From the NCBI GenBank assembly GCA_046349615.1, contig JAXMBZ010000010.1, positions 62,001 to 126,000 of the forward strand: a DNA stretch of 64,000 bases. The letters run 5' to 3'. Shown one piece after another: positions 15,622-25,156 of this stretch. The first letter of the stretch is position 1, and every line of letters starts with the position of its first letter. Origin of the DNA: JADJNY01 sp046349615 (GTDB lineage Bacteria > Planctomycetota > UBA1135 > GCA-002686595). The notes beneath the pieces were generated by a model, which was given only the letters and a program-made list of their open reading frames with translations, did not search any database and had not been told where the DNA came from. The translations under genes and the position numbers were made by a program.

Positions 15622-17108
15622 CGGCGCCACTCGTCCTCGTAGTAACGGACGAGCATCTGGTCGTCGAGGCGGTTCACCTGCACGTCGACCGGCGCGAGGT
15701 CGGGGCCGAGCACGAAGAGCGCGCGCATCGACGCGGCGTCGAGCGAGCGCGCGCCGGGGACGTCGGCGCCGGGCACGTCGAACGCCTCACGCTTGGCGAG
15801 CAGGAAGCCCCACTCGCCGAACGACGGCACGAGCGCGTGGTAGGGGCGCACGACGAAGCCGCAGGCCTCGACCGTGCGCACGACGCACCAGTACGCGCTG
15901 CGCGACGCGAGCGGGGAGGTCGACTGCACGACGAGCGCTCCACCCGGAGCCAGCGCGGCGCCCGCGCGCTCGTAGAACGCCGTGGTGTAGAGCTTGCCGA
16001 GCACGAAGTTCGCCGGATCGGGGAAGTCGACGATCACGACGTCGAACGGTCCCCGTCGCGCGTCGAGCCAGCGCATCGCGTCGTCGTGCACGACCGTGAC
16101 GCGCGCGTCGTCGAACGCGTGCGCGTTGAGGTCCGCGAGCGGCGGGAACGTGCGCGCGAGCTCGACCATCGCAGGGTCGATGTCGACGAGCGTCACGCGC
16201 TCGACGCCCGGGCGGCGCAGCACCTCGCGCAATGCGAGTCCGTCGCCGCCGCCGAGGATCAACACGCGCCGCGGCTCCTGAACGACCTGGAACGCGGGGA
16301 GCACGAGCGCCTCGTGGTAGCGGTACTCGTCCGCGCTCGAGTACTGGAGCCCGCCGTTCAGGAAGAGCTGGTGCCCCGCCGAGTTCGCGGTGACGACGAT
16401 GCGCTGGTAGGGCGTCGCGCGCGCGACGACGATCGGGTCGCCGTAGACGGAGAGCTCGGCCGCGTCGACGATGCGCTGACCGAAGACGAGCCCCGCGACG
16501 AGCACCGCGCAGACGACGATCCCGCGCGCGCGCAGCGCGGCGGCGTGGCCGAGGCGCGGCGCGAAGATCCACGTGCCCCACAGCGCGACGAGCGCGTTCA
16601 CGAGACCGAAGAAGAACGCGCTCTGCACGAGCCCGAGGCGCGGCACGAGCAGGAGCGGGAACACGAGGCTGACGACGAGCGCGCCGACGTAGTCGAAGGT
16701 CAGGACCTGCGAGACGAGCTCCTTGAACTCGAGTTCGTCCTTCAAGATGCGGAGGAGCAACGGGATCTCGAGCCCGACGAGCGTGCCGACGAGCAGGATC
16801 TCGCCGTAGAGCACGGGCCGGAACCAGCGCCCGTGCGCGAACGCGACGAAGAGGATCGCGGCGGAGGTGCCGCCCGCGAGCGCCACGGCGAGCTCGACGT
16901 CGACGAAGCGCCGCACGAGCCCGCGCTCGACGTACTTCGAGAGCCAGGCGCCGACTCCGAGCGCGGAAAGATAGAGCCCGATCGCGACGGAGAACTGCGT
17001 GACCGAATCGCCGAGCAGGTACGAGGAGAGCGCGCCGGCGACGAGCTCGTACCCGAGCCCGCACGCGGCGATCAGGAAGACGGTGAGGTAGGCCGGGCCG
17101 AGCCTCAT
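15612..17108 (-). CDS. Membrane-embedded spermidine synthase-like protein
   Basis: 498-aa protein with about seven hydrophobic segments in residues 1-225 fused to a spermidine-synthase-type aminopropyltransferase domain (about 235-498). The catalytic half shows LNGGLQYSSADEYRYHEALV, the nucleotide-binding GGGDGLALREVL, the acidic VTLVDIDPAMVELA, and DFPDP where soluble enzymes have DxxDP (the catalytic Asp region). It probably transfers aminopropyl groups from decarboxylated AdoMet, which the first operon gene can make, to an amine at the membrane. Fused membrane forms of unknown substrate are widespread in bacteria. The start at 17108 overlaps the DUF350 stop in ATGA, and its end overlaps the amine oxidase start, so translation is coupled on both sides. 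Confidence 0.88.
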   Translation of the reverse strand: MRLGPAYLTVFLIAACGLGYELVAGALSSYLLGDSVTQFSVAIGLYLSALGVGAWLSKYVERGLVRRFVDVELAVALAGGTSAAILFVAFAHGRWFRPVLYGEILLVGTLVGLEIPLLLRILKDELEFKELVSQVLTFDYVGALVVSLVFPLLLVPRLGLVQSAFFFGLVNALVALWGTWIFAPRLGHAAALRARGIVVCAVLVAGLVFGQRIVDAAELSVYGDPIVVARATPYQRIVVTANSAGHQLFLNGGLQYSSADEYRYHEALVLPAFQVVQEPRRVLILGGGDGLALREVLRRPGVERVTLVDIDPAMVELARTFPPLADLNAHAFDDARVTVVHDDAMRWLDARRGPFDVVIVDFPDPANFVLGKLYTTAFYERAGAALAPGGALVVQSTSPLASRSAYWCVVRTVEACGFVVRPYHALVPSFGEWGFLLAKREAFDVPGADVPGARSLDAASMRALFVLGPDLAPVDVQVNRLDDQMLVRYYEDEWRRWN

Positions 17109-17329
17109 CCGTGCAGCGCGGCGGCGACGATCAGCGCGATCCCGAGCAGGACCGAGCCCATCAGGATCGCGAGCGCGACGTTCTGGTCCTCCGCGATCTC
17201 CTTCTTCACCGAGAACGGCGCCACCTTGCACATGAGCTGGAAGGCGAGCGCGAAGAGCACGACGCCGACCACGCCGAACACGAGCGTCGCGACGACGCCC
17301 CGGACGAGCACGTTCCAATCCATGTCCAT
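17105..17329 (-). CDS. DUF350 small membrane protein
   Basis: 74-aa protein of two membrane segments (about 9-32 and 50-72). The second carries the DUF350 signature EIAEDQNVALAILMGSVLLG. DUF350 proteins (YjfL type) occur as single or repeated two-helix units and recur next to polyamine-related genes; their function is unsettled, with channel-like or membrane-stress roles proposed. The start at 17329 is supported by GGAGGG eight bases upstream, located within the end of the preceding gene. A second ATG two codons on is less well spaced. It overlaps the spermidine-synthase-like gene by 4 bp. Confidence 0.88.
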   Translation of the reverse strand: MDMDWNVLVRGVVATLVFGVVGVVLFALAFQLMCKVAPFSVKKEIAEDQNVALAILMGSVLLGIALIVAAALHG

Positions 17330-17330
17330 C

Positions 17331-17540
17331 TCACTTCCCTCCGTGGGATCCCGAGTGCCAGAAACTGCCCGACCCGCCGCCGCCCGAATCGCCGGGCGGC
17401 GTGCGCACGCTCGGGTGGACGACCTGCGCCGCGCTCTCGAACGGCTCCCAGCCGAACGCTTCGGCCGCCGCGTACACACCGGCGAGCGCGAGGCCCGCGG
17501 CGACGTAGAGAGCGAGGAGGAGCTTCGCGGTCGAGTTCAT
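17331..17540 (-). CDS. Small single-pass membrane protein with Gly/Ser/His-rich tail
   Basis: 69-aa protein of unknown family. Residues about 5-25 (AKLLLALYVAAGLALAGVYA) form one membrane anchor or uncleaved signal. The rest is short and polar and ends SGGGGSGSFWHSGSHGGK. It begins by an ATGA overlap with the DUF4178 gene and stops 1 bp before the DUF350 start, so its reality is supported by tight operon packing despite its size. Small secreted or membrane proteins of unclear family commonly sit at this place in DUF350/DUF4178 clusters (recalled, not checked). Confidence 0.72.
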   Translation of the reverse strand: MNSTAKLLLALYVAAGLALAGVYAAAEAFGWEPFESAAQVVHPSVRTPPGDSGGGGSGSFWHSGSHGGK

Positions 17541-19423
17541 GCGTGATCGCTCTGCGCCCAGCGCGTGGATTCGAAGCCGGCCGCGACGAGGAACCAGAGC
17601 GCGGGCGGCAGGAAGAGGAGGAGCAGCAGCACGAGCGGCCACGCGGCGTGCGGGACCTGACTGACCACGCGCAGCGACACCGGGCGCGGCGGGTCCGTCG
17701 CGGAGCCGTGCGGCTCGAGGCGCACGCGGTAGCGCCCGGCGGGGAGCGCGCCCCAGGCGAACTCGACCGAGCCGCGCGTGTCCGCGAGCGTGTTCGGGCT
17801 CGTCTCGCGCGGCGCGAGCGCGAAGCCGTGCGCGCGCTGCGTCGCGACCTCGACGAGCGCGCCGTCGCAGCCGAAGCGACCTTCGGGCAGTCCGTCCGCC
17901 TCGAGCTCGAGCCGCGCGTTCGCGGGGCCGCGGGGCAGCTCGAACTCGTCGCTCACGAAGCCCGCGGCGAGCGCGTTCGCGTCGAGGGGGATCGAGTTCG
18001 AGTACACGACGGCGCGCGCGTGCGTGGCCGCGAACACGACGAGCAGCGCGAGCAGGATCCCGGCGAGCCCGATCCACGCGGCGAACAGGCGCTTCGCGAG
18101 CCGCGGGTGCGGGTTCGGCTGGAGCATCCCCACGCCTCGCGGCCGTGCGAGCGGCGTCTTCGGCGCGAAGGCGCGCGCGACCTCCTCGGGCTCGACGTAG
18201 CGCGCGTGCGACACGACGGTCTCGTCCGCGGTCGACTCGGTCGAGAGCCCGAACGGCGCGCGCACGTAGTCCTCGACGCGCACCGTCTCGCCGACCTCGA
18301 CCGCCCAGTACACCTCGCCGAGCACGAGGTCGACGCGGGCCTTGCCGCCGGAGAAGTGCCGGTAGAGTTCGCCCCGATAGCGCACGTCGCGGCCCGAGCG
18401 CTTCACGTCCGCGCTGTTCGCGGGCGTCACGAACGACCAGTGGCCGTTCGAACAGACGAGCCAGCGGTACGCGCCGTCCGCGCGACGCAGGAGGTACTCG
18501 TCCCACGGGTAGCGCACGCCCTCCGCGGTGACGGAGCGCACGAGGAACGCGAGCACCTCGTGCTCCGCGCCGTCGATCGTCCCGCGCGCACCGAGCGCGA
18601 GGCGCGGCGTCGCCTGCACGGAGCGGTTGACGCCGACGACCTTCGCGCCCTGCGAGTCCGGCGCGAGCAGCGCGTCGCAGTAGGGGCACCCGATGCGTTC
18701 GACGCCGGCGCCGTCCTTGAGCTCGATCGAGCCGCCGCACTTCGGGCACGCGAGGCCCGCGGCGCGCACCTTGCGTTCGCGCTTCGCTTCCGCGCCGCTC
18801 GTGTCGAGCGCGAGCTCGGCGAGCTCGACGCGCTTTCCGAGGTACACGGCCTCGCACGCGTCGCCGCCGCCGTAGTCGAGCGTGCCGAACCCGCGCTCGG
18901 CGCCCGAGACGTCGGCGTAGTTGCGCCGCGTGCCGGGCTCGATGCGGTCGGGGAGCTCGCCGCGGAACGTGCGCACGACGCCGCTGCCGCGCTCCGCGAC
19001 GACGACGCGCCCGAACGCGCCGAGGTCGAGCTCCGCGCCCGCCGCGAGCGTCGAGTGCGCGGGCACGCGCGCGAGCTCCGCGTCGACCTGCCGCGTCACG
19101 AGGTACTCGCCCTGCGCTTCGGCGAGCCAAGCCCACGCGCCGTCGTCGAAGCGGATCGCCCACTCGTGCCACGGTCCCTTGCCGTGGTCGAGCTCGACGA
19201 CGCCGACGACCGTGAACGCGCGCCCGTCGAAGCGCCCGCGTGCGCGGAGCGCGATCGTCGACTCGATCGGCGCGAGCTCAGCGACCTGGCCGATGCGCTC
19301 GAGCGCGACGTCCGTGCGCCAGCTCGCGAGCCCGCAGTGCTCGCAGACGACGAGCAGCGCGCCGGGTCGATCGAACACGAGCTCCGCGGCGCAGCCGGGA
19401 CAGCGAGCGGACCGGCGACTCAC
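17537..19423 (-). CDS. DUF4178 protein with two zinc ribbons and C-terminal membrane helices
   Basis: 628-aa protein. The GTG start at 19423 overlaps the speD stop (GTGA) and has GGAGG seven to eight bases upstream. Two zinc ribbons (CPGC...CEHC at residues 8-30; CPKCGGSI...CPYC around 225-250) each precede a beta-rich DUF4178-type domain. Typical phrases are 'GKGPWHEWAIRFDDGAWAWLAEAQGEYLVTRQ' in the first copy and 'PWDEYLLRRADGAYRWLVCSNGHWSFV' in the second. Two hydrophobic segments follow in the last third, at about 440-465 and close to the C-terminus. So the cytosolic ribbon/DUF4178 part is probably membrane-tethered. Biochemical role is unknown; family members cluster with AdoMet decarboxylase, DUF350 and aminopropyltransferase genes. 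Confidence 0.85.
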   Translation of the reverse strand: MSRRSARCPGCAAELVFDRPGALLVVCEHCGLASWRTDVALERIGQVAELAPIESTIALRARGRFDGRAFTVVGVVELDHGKGPWHEWAIRFDDGAWAWLAEAQGEYLVTRQVDAELARVPAHSTLAAGAELDLGAFGRVVVAERGSGVVRTFRGELPDRIEPGTRRNYADVSGAERGFGTLDYGGGDACEAVYLGKRVELAELALDTSGAEAKRERKVRAAGLACPKCGGSIELKDGAGVERIGCPYCDALLAPDSQGAKVVGVNRSVQATPRLALGARGTIDGAEHEVLAFLVRSVTAEGVRYPWDEYLLRRADGAYRWLVCSNGHWSFVTPANSADVKRSGRDVRYRGELYRHFSGGKARVDLVLGEVYWAVEVGETVRVEDYVRAPFGLSTESTADETVVSHARYVEPEEVARAFAPKTPLARPRGVGMLQPNPHPRLAKRLFAAWIGLAGILLALLVVFAATHARAVVYSNSIPLDANALAAGFVSDEFELPRGPANARLELEADGLPEGRFGCDGALVEVATQRAHGFALAPRETSPNTLADTRGSVEFAWGALPAGRYRVRLEPHGSATDPPRPVSLRVVSQVPHAAWPLVLLLLLFLPPALWFLVAAGFESTRWAQSDHA

Positions 19424-19878
19424 GCGCGGTCCTCCGTCGAGGTCGGTCCATCGTCCGCGCGCCGTCCGTCGGCGCCGAGGCGCGCGAGCGTCCGCACGTC
19501 GACGACGCGCGCGCCGAGGCGCGTTTCGAGCTCCGCGCGCCAGGACCACTCGGGCCGCGCGCGGCAGCAGTAGAGGTCGAAGGTCGCCGCGCCCGACTCG
19601 GGGAACGTGTGGGCCGCGAGGTGCGACTCGGACAGCAGCACGTAGCCCGTCACGCCGCCTGCGCCGGGGAAGCGCTCGAACACGGGCGGGCGGAGCGGGT
19701 GGAGCCCGAGCTCGAGGACGAGCGCGTCGAAGAGCGCGGCGAGGGTTTCGATCGAGCGAAGGCGCTCGGGGTCGCAACCGCGCGCCTCGACGATCCACGC
19801 GCGGCCGCCCGGCGCGGCGGCGGAGAGCGCTCGGGGAACCTCGAGAGAAGCGGAGCCGGGCGGGCGGGGGGGGACCAT
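19420..19878 (-). CDS. speD: S-adenosylmethionine decarboxylase proenzyme (SpeD/SpeH type)
   Basis: 152-aa prokaryotic AdoMet decarboxylase that makes decarboxylated AdoMet, the aminopropyl donor for polyamine synthesis. The self-cleavage Glu-Ser pair in LLSESHLAAHTFPE gives Ser85 as the pyruvoyl-forming residue. His90 and Cys105 lie at the same spacing (+5 and +20) as the catalytic His68 and Cys83 of the well-studied Thermotoga enzyme. The N-terminus (WIVEARGCDPERLRSIETLA) also fits the family. Residues 1-25 are an unusual Pro/Ala-rich extension; a later start is possible, but no other ATG is present. It is the first gene of a six-gene overlapping operon ending in a membrane aminopropyltransferase and an amine oxidase, which fixes its pathway. 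Confidence 0.9.
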   Translation of the reverse strand: MVPPRPPGSASLEVPRALSAAAPGGRAWIVEARGCDPERLRSIETLAALFDALVLELGLHPLRPPVFERFPGAGGVTGYVLLSESHLAAHTFPESGAATFDLYCCRARPEWSWRAELETRLGARVVDVRTLARLGADGRRADDGPTSTEDRA

Positions 19879-19958
19879 CACGGGCGGGGCGCAGAGCCTA
19901 CTCCGGCCTGGAGCGCGGATTCAGGGGGCACCGGCGCGAGTTCGCTCGGAGCGCGCTC

Positions 19959-19988
19959 TTGGCGGGGCGGCGGGCGGCTCGCTAGACT
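19959..19988 (+). promoter_or_regulatory. Putative rpsA promoter
   Basis: TTGGCG (19959-19964), 18-bp spacer, TAGACT (19983-19988), about 115 bp before the rpsA start. The remaining 19879-20103 region between the divergent speD and rpsA genes shows a G-tract near 19866-19873 and nothing else recognisable. Confidence 0.35.
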
Positions 19989-20103
19989 TCCCCGCTTCCT
20001 TCGCGCGCGTCGCGAGGGAACTCGTGCCCTCCGGAGCGCGCCGCGCGCCCCGCCGGGCTTCCCCTGTTCCGTTCAACCGACTTTCCAGAAACCTCTTTTT
20101 CGA

Positions 20104-21855
<1,752 letters not shown>

Positions 21856-21872
21856 TCCTCTCGGAGGCCGCG

Positions 21873-23012
21873 ATGGGGCCGCTCCGGACCTGCGCGTGGA
21901 TCGGGATGCTCGTCGTCCCGATCGCGTGCCGGACCGCGGGCGGCTCCCGCGTTTCCAGGCTCGACGAGGACGAGGGGCGCTCGCGCGCGAGCGCGCCCTC
22001 GATCGAGCCCGTCGCGCTCGGCGAGGTCGAACCCGAGTACCTCGCCGCGCTCGAGACCGTGCAGGCCGCGGTGCGCACGGGCGACGACGCGACCGCGCGG
22101 CGCATCCTCGACCGCGTCCTCTGGCGTGGGCCGAGCGGGAAGACGCTCGCCGTCGCGCGCGCGTTCGAGCGCGTGCTCGACGGGCGCGCGGCGGTGCGGG
22201 AGCTCGAGCTCGTGCTCGAGGCGCGGCCCGAGGTCTCGGACGCCGATTCGGAGAGCTCCGGTTCGAGTCGGCGCGAGGGCGATGCGCCGGACGCCGATGC
22301 GGGCGGCGGCGCGGACGCGGCTCGTTCGTCGGCCCGCCCGGCGCTCTCGAGCCTCTGGCTCGTCGCGCGCAACCAAGGCGACGTGCCGCTCGTGCTCGCT
22401 CCGGGGCCCGCGACGCTCGTGACGACGCATCAGCGGCTCGACGCGCGCGCGGGGCTCGCGTCGTCGAGCGAGGCGCACGGGTTCGAGACGTTGCGCGAAC
22501 TCGCCGTCGCGCCCGGCGGCGAGGCGCGCGTGCGGCTTTCCGCGTTCTTCCTCGCGCCGGCGGAGGGCGCGCTCGCCGAGCGCTTCGACTTCCGCCTCGA
22601 GCTGCGCGCCGGCGCGATCCGCCGCGACGGACGCGAGCTCCCGGCGCAGCGCGTGCCCGTGCGCGACCTCGAGGTCGTCGCGCTGTCGGAGCCGCTCATC
22701 GCGCGCGGCGCGGCGCGCGGCGAGGACCTCGAGGCGCTCGTCCGCGCGGGCCGCGTCGCCACGTCGGCGACGCTCGAACTCGCGCTGCGCATCCCGAGCG
22801 CCGAACGCGCCGCGGCGTTCGATCGCGTCGCGCGCGCGGCGGTCGAGCTCGCGGAGCCGGACTTGTGCGAGCTCGTGCCCGCGCTGCGTTGGCTCGCGCC
22901 CGACGTCGATCCGGGGACCGATCCCGAGGCGTGGCGCGCCGTGCTGCGCGCGCGCGCGCGCGGCGTCGAGAAGGCGGGCCGCGGGAACCTCGTGCTCCCG
23001 CCCGGCGGCTGA
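21873..23012 (+). CDS. Putative lipoprotein of unknown function
   Basis: 379-aa protein not assigned to a family. The start at 21873 has GGAGG five bases upstream (21863-21867) and lies 17 bp after rpsA, so the two may be co-transcribed. The N-terminus MGPLRTCAWIGMLVVPIAC is a probable lipoprotein signal with an atypical lipobox (PIAC). Residues about 45-115 look helical and TPR-like (YLAALETVQAAVRTGDDATARRILDRVLWRGPSG). A Ser/Asp/Gly-rich linker (about 120-150) follows, then a beta-rich region (LWLVARNQGDVPLVLAPGPATLVTTH) and a helical C-terminus. No catalytic motif is seen. Confidence 0.75.
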   Translation: MGPLRTCAWIGMLVVPIACRTAGGSRVSRLDEDEGRSRASAPSIEPVALGEVEPEYLAALETVQAAVRTGDDATARRILDRVLWRGPSGKTLAVARAFERVLDGRAAVRELELVLEARPEVSDADSESSGSSRREGDAPDADAGGGADAARSSARPALSSLWLVARNQGDVPLVLAPGPATLVTTHQRLDARAGLASSSEAHGFETLRELAVAPGGEARVRLSAFFLAPAEGALAERFDFRLELRAGAIRRDGRELPAQRVPVRDLEVVALSEPLIARGAARGEDLEALVRAGRVATSATLELALRIPSAERAAAFDRVARAAVELAEPDLCELVPALRWLAPDVDPGTDPEAWRAVLRARARGVEKAGRGNLVLPPGG

Positions 23013-23167
23013 CCTGTGCGGTTGCCCTCGACGAAGAGCCGCACGAGCGAGCTCGTCGTCTCGAGGGTGCCTTGCGCCCCTGCTCGCATCGGAGGGGGGC
23101 CGGACTCGAGCTCGGGTCGCTCCGGTTCGATTCGGGATCGGTTACCGAGCCCCGTCGTTCGCCTAGG

Positions 23168-23189
23168 TCGAGTGGTTCCTCCCACTCGA
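23168..23189 (+). other. Short inverted repeat upstream of the 23234 gene
   Basis: A perfect 8-bp stem TCGAGTGG (23168-23175) / CCACTCGA (23182-23189) with a 6-nt loop, about 45 bp before the start codon. No T-run follows. It could be an operator or an mRNA leader hairpin; the role is unknown. Confidence 0.4.
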
Positions 23190-23233
23190 GGCGGCAGCCC
23201 CGAGCTTCCCAGCTCTCTTCACAGGGAAACCCC

Positions 23234-25000
23234 ATGCCTCGCAACCGACGCGCGCTCGCCGTTCTCGCGGTCCCCGTGGTTCTCCTCGGCGTATCGAGCC
23301 CGCTCTCCGCGCAGTACGTCACCCGCGTCAGTCGGGGACCCGGCGGTGTGCAGGCGAATGGGGCGTCGCGATCGCCCTCGATTTCGCGCGACGGGGCGTT
23401 CGTGCACTTCGACTCGGGGGCGTCGAACCTCCTCCCGGGGGACGTCAACGCGAACCTGGACGTCGTACGCTTCGATCGCCTCGCTGGAACCTCGACCTCG
23501 GGCTCGCCTGCACCGTCGGGGGGGCCATCCACGGTCGGGAGCGCCTCCGCGGGCTCGCAGACCCTCACCGCCGACGGGCGCTTCGCGGTGTTCCAGTCCA
23601 GCGCGACGGACTACGTCCTCGGGGACACGAACGGCAAGGAGGACGTGTTCGTGCACGACTTCGTGCTCGGCACGACGACGCTCGTGAGCGTCTCGTCGAA
23701 CGGCGCGCAGGGGAACGACCATTCGATGTCCCCGTCGATCACGCCGGACGGCCGGTACGTCGCGTTCACGAGCTACGCTTCGAACCTCGTCGTCGGCGAC
23801 ACGAACGGGTTCATGGACGTCTTCGTCCGCGACCTGCAGCTTGGGGTCACGACGCGTGAAAGCCTCTCGATGCTCGGCGCGGAAGGCGACGGCATCAGCT
23901 GGAACGGCTTCCTGTCCGACGACGGTCGGTACGTCGTGTTCACGAGCAACGCGAGCACCCTCGTTCCCGGCGACACCAACGGCGGGTTCGACGTCTTTCG
24001 GCGCGATCGGCTCTCGAGCGCGATCGAGCGCGTGAACGTCGGTCCCATGGGCGCGCAGGTTCCCTACGCGGGCTGGTGGACGTCCATGAGCGCGGACGGG
24101 ATGCGTGTCGCATTCGACGCCCCCGATGCCGTCGACCCGGCTCACGGGCTCGGTTTCAACTCGGTCTTCGTCCGCGACTTCGTGACCTCCGCGCTCATTC
24201 GCGCCGCCGTCGACTCCGATGGGCTGGCCGCGGATGGCCGCTCCTGGGTCGGCACGCTCTCGCCGGATGGCCGCTTCCTCACGTTCACGAGCGAGGCCCG
24301 AAACGTCGTCTGGCCGCCGACGGACGGCGGGATCCAGGCCTACGCGAGGGACCTGCTCACGGGCGAGGTCCACCTCCTCAGCCAACTCGGCGACGGCACG
24401 CGCCCGAGCCGGGTGTGGGGGGCGGGTAGCTCCATCGTGAGCGATCGATGGGTGGCCCTGACGATGGCCGACGTCGGCGCGGTAGACACGAACGGGGTCT
24501 CCGATGTCTACCTGGCCGACCTCGAGGCGCTTCCAGTGCGCACGTTCTGCTCGGGCGACGGCTCGACGATCCCGTGCCCGTGCGGGAACGACGGCGCGCC
24601 GCTTCACGGATGCGCGAACTCAGCCCACGCGGCGGGCGGGCGGTTGCGGGCGGGCGGGATCTGCAGCGTGGGGAACGACGCCTTCGACTTCGAGGTCCAC
24701 GACGCCGCGGGGTCGGCCTTCGTGCTGATCCAAGGAGACAGCGCCCTCCCGCCTACCCCGCTCGGCGACGGTTTGAGCTGCCTCGGCGGAACGTTGATTC
24801 GCATCGGAGCGCGTCCGCTCGCGACTGGGGCGGGGACCTACCTCGCGCCCGGCGTCGCGCCCGCGAGCCTGCGTGGCGGGGTGCCTCCGAGCGGCGCCAC
24901 GCGCTACTACCAGGCGTTCTATCGCAACGCGTCCGTCTCGTTCTGCACGCCAGCGACGTCGAACCGAACGAACGGCGTGGTCGTGCGGTGGGTGCCCTGA
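23234..25000 (+). CDS. Secreted PD40/WD40-like propeller protein with Cys-rich C-terminal domain
   Basis: 588-aa exported protein. A signal peptide (MPRNRRALAVLAVPVVLLGVSSPLSA) precedes six or seven repeats of the type SPSITPDGRYVAFTSYASNLVVGDTNGFMDVFVRDL. This is the PD40 (TolB-like) pattern, with recurring 'GDTNG' turns that may bind calcium. From about residue 435 the protein changes to FCSGDGSTIPCPCGNDG and GCANS, followed by a beta-rich C-terminal domain of about 130 aa. That Cys signature is, from memory, common in secreted proteins of deep-branching Planctomycetota and is rare elsewhere. It is unrelated in detail to the two propeller-like genes at 3411 and 12183. Function unknown; export and surface display are likely. 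AGGGA lies 6-7 bases upstream of the start. Confidence 0.86.
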   Translation: MPRNRRALAVLAVPVVLLGVSSPLSAQYVTRVSRGPGGVQANGASRSPSISRDGAFVHFDSGASNLLPGDVNANLDVVRFDRLAGTSTSGSPAPSGGPSTVGSASAGSQTLTADGRFAVFQSSATDYVLGDTNGKEDVFVHDFVLGTTTLVSVSSNGAQGNDHSMSPSITPDGRYVAFTSYASNLVVGDTNGFMDVFVRDLQLGVTTRESLSMLGAEGDGISWNGFLSDDGRYVVFTSNASTLVPGDTNGGFDVFRRDRLSSAIERVNVGPMGAQVPYAGWWTSMSADGMRVAFDAPDAVDPAHGLGFNSVFVRDFVTSALIRAAVDSDGLAADGRSWVGTLSPDGRFLTFTSEARNVVWPPTDGGIQAYARDLLTGEVHLLSQLGDGTRPSRVWGAGSSIVSDRWVALTMADVGAVDTNGVSDVYLADLEALPVRTFCSGDGSTIPCPCGNDGAPLHGCANSAHAAGGRLRAGGICSVGNDAFDFEVHDAAGSAFVLIQGDSALPPTPLGDGLSCLGGTLIRIGARPLATGAGTYLAPGVAPASLRGGVPPSGATRYYQAFYRNASVSFCTPATSNRTNGVVVRWVP

Positions 25001-25156
25001 AGTCGATTCTCGCTCCAGAGGTTCGAGTGCCGCCGAGCGTTCGCACTCGGTGCGCCGCGCGGCCCGAACCTCGGGGCGGGAGGTCTCGGGTTCGACGAAC
25101 GCTCGCGGCATCGCTTCCCTTCGGGCGTCGATCTGTGGGATCCTGGGCCCTTCGCC

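Noticed and set aside
25001..25156. T-box or other leader element before tyrS
   Set aside because: No specifier stem, T-box sequence or terminator/antiterminator pair; only a 7-bp inverted repeat around 25025-25050.
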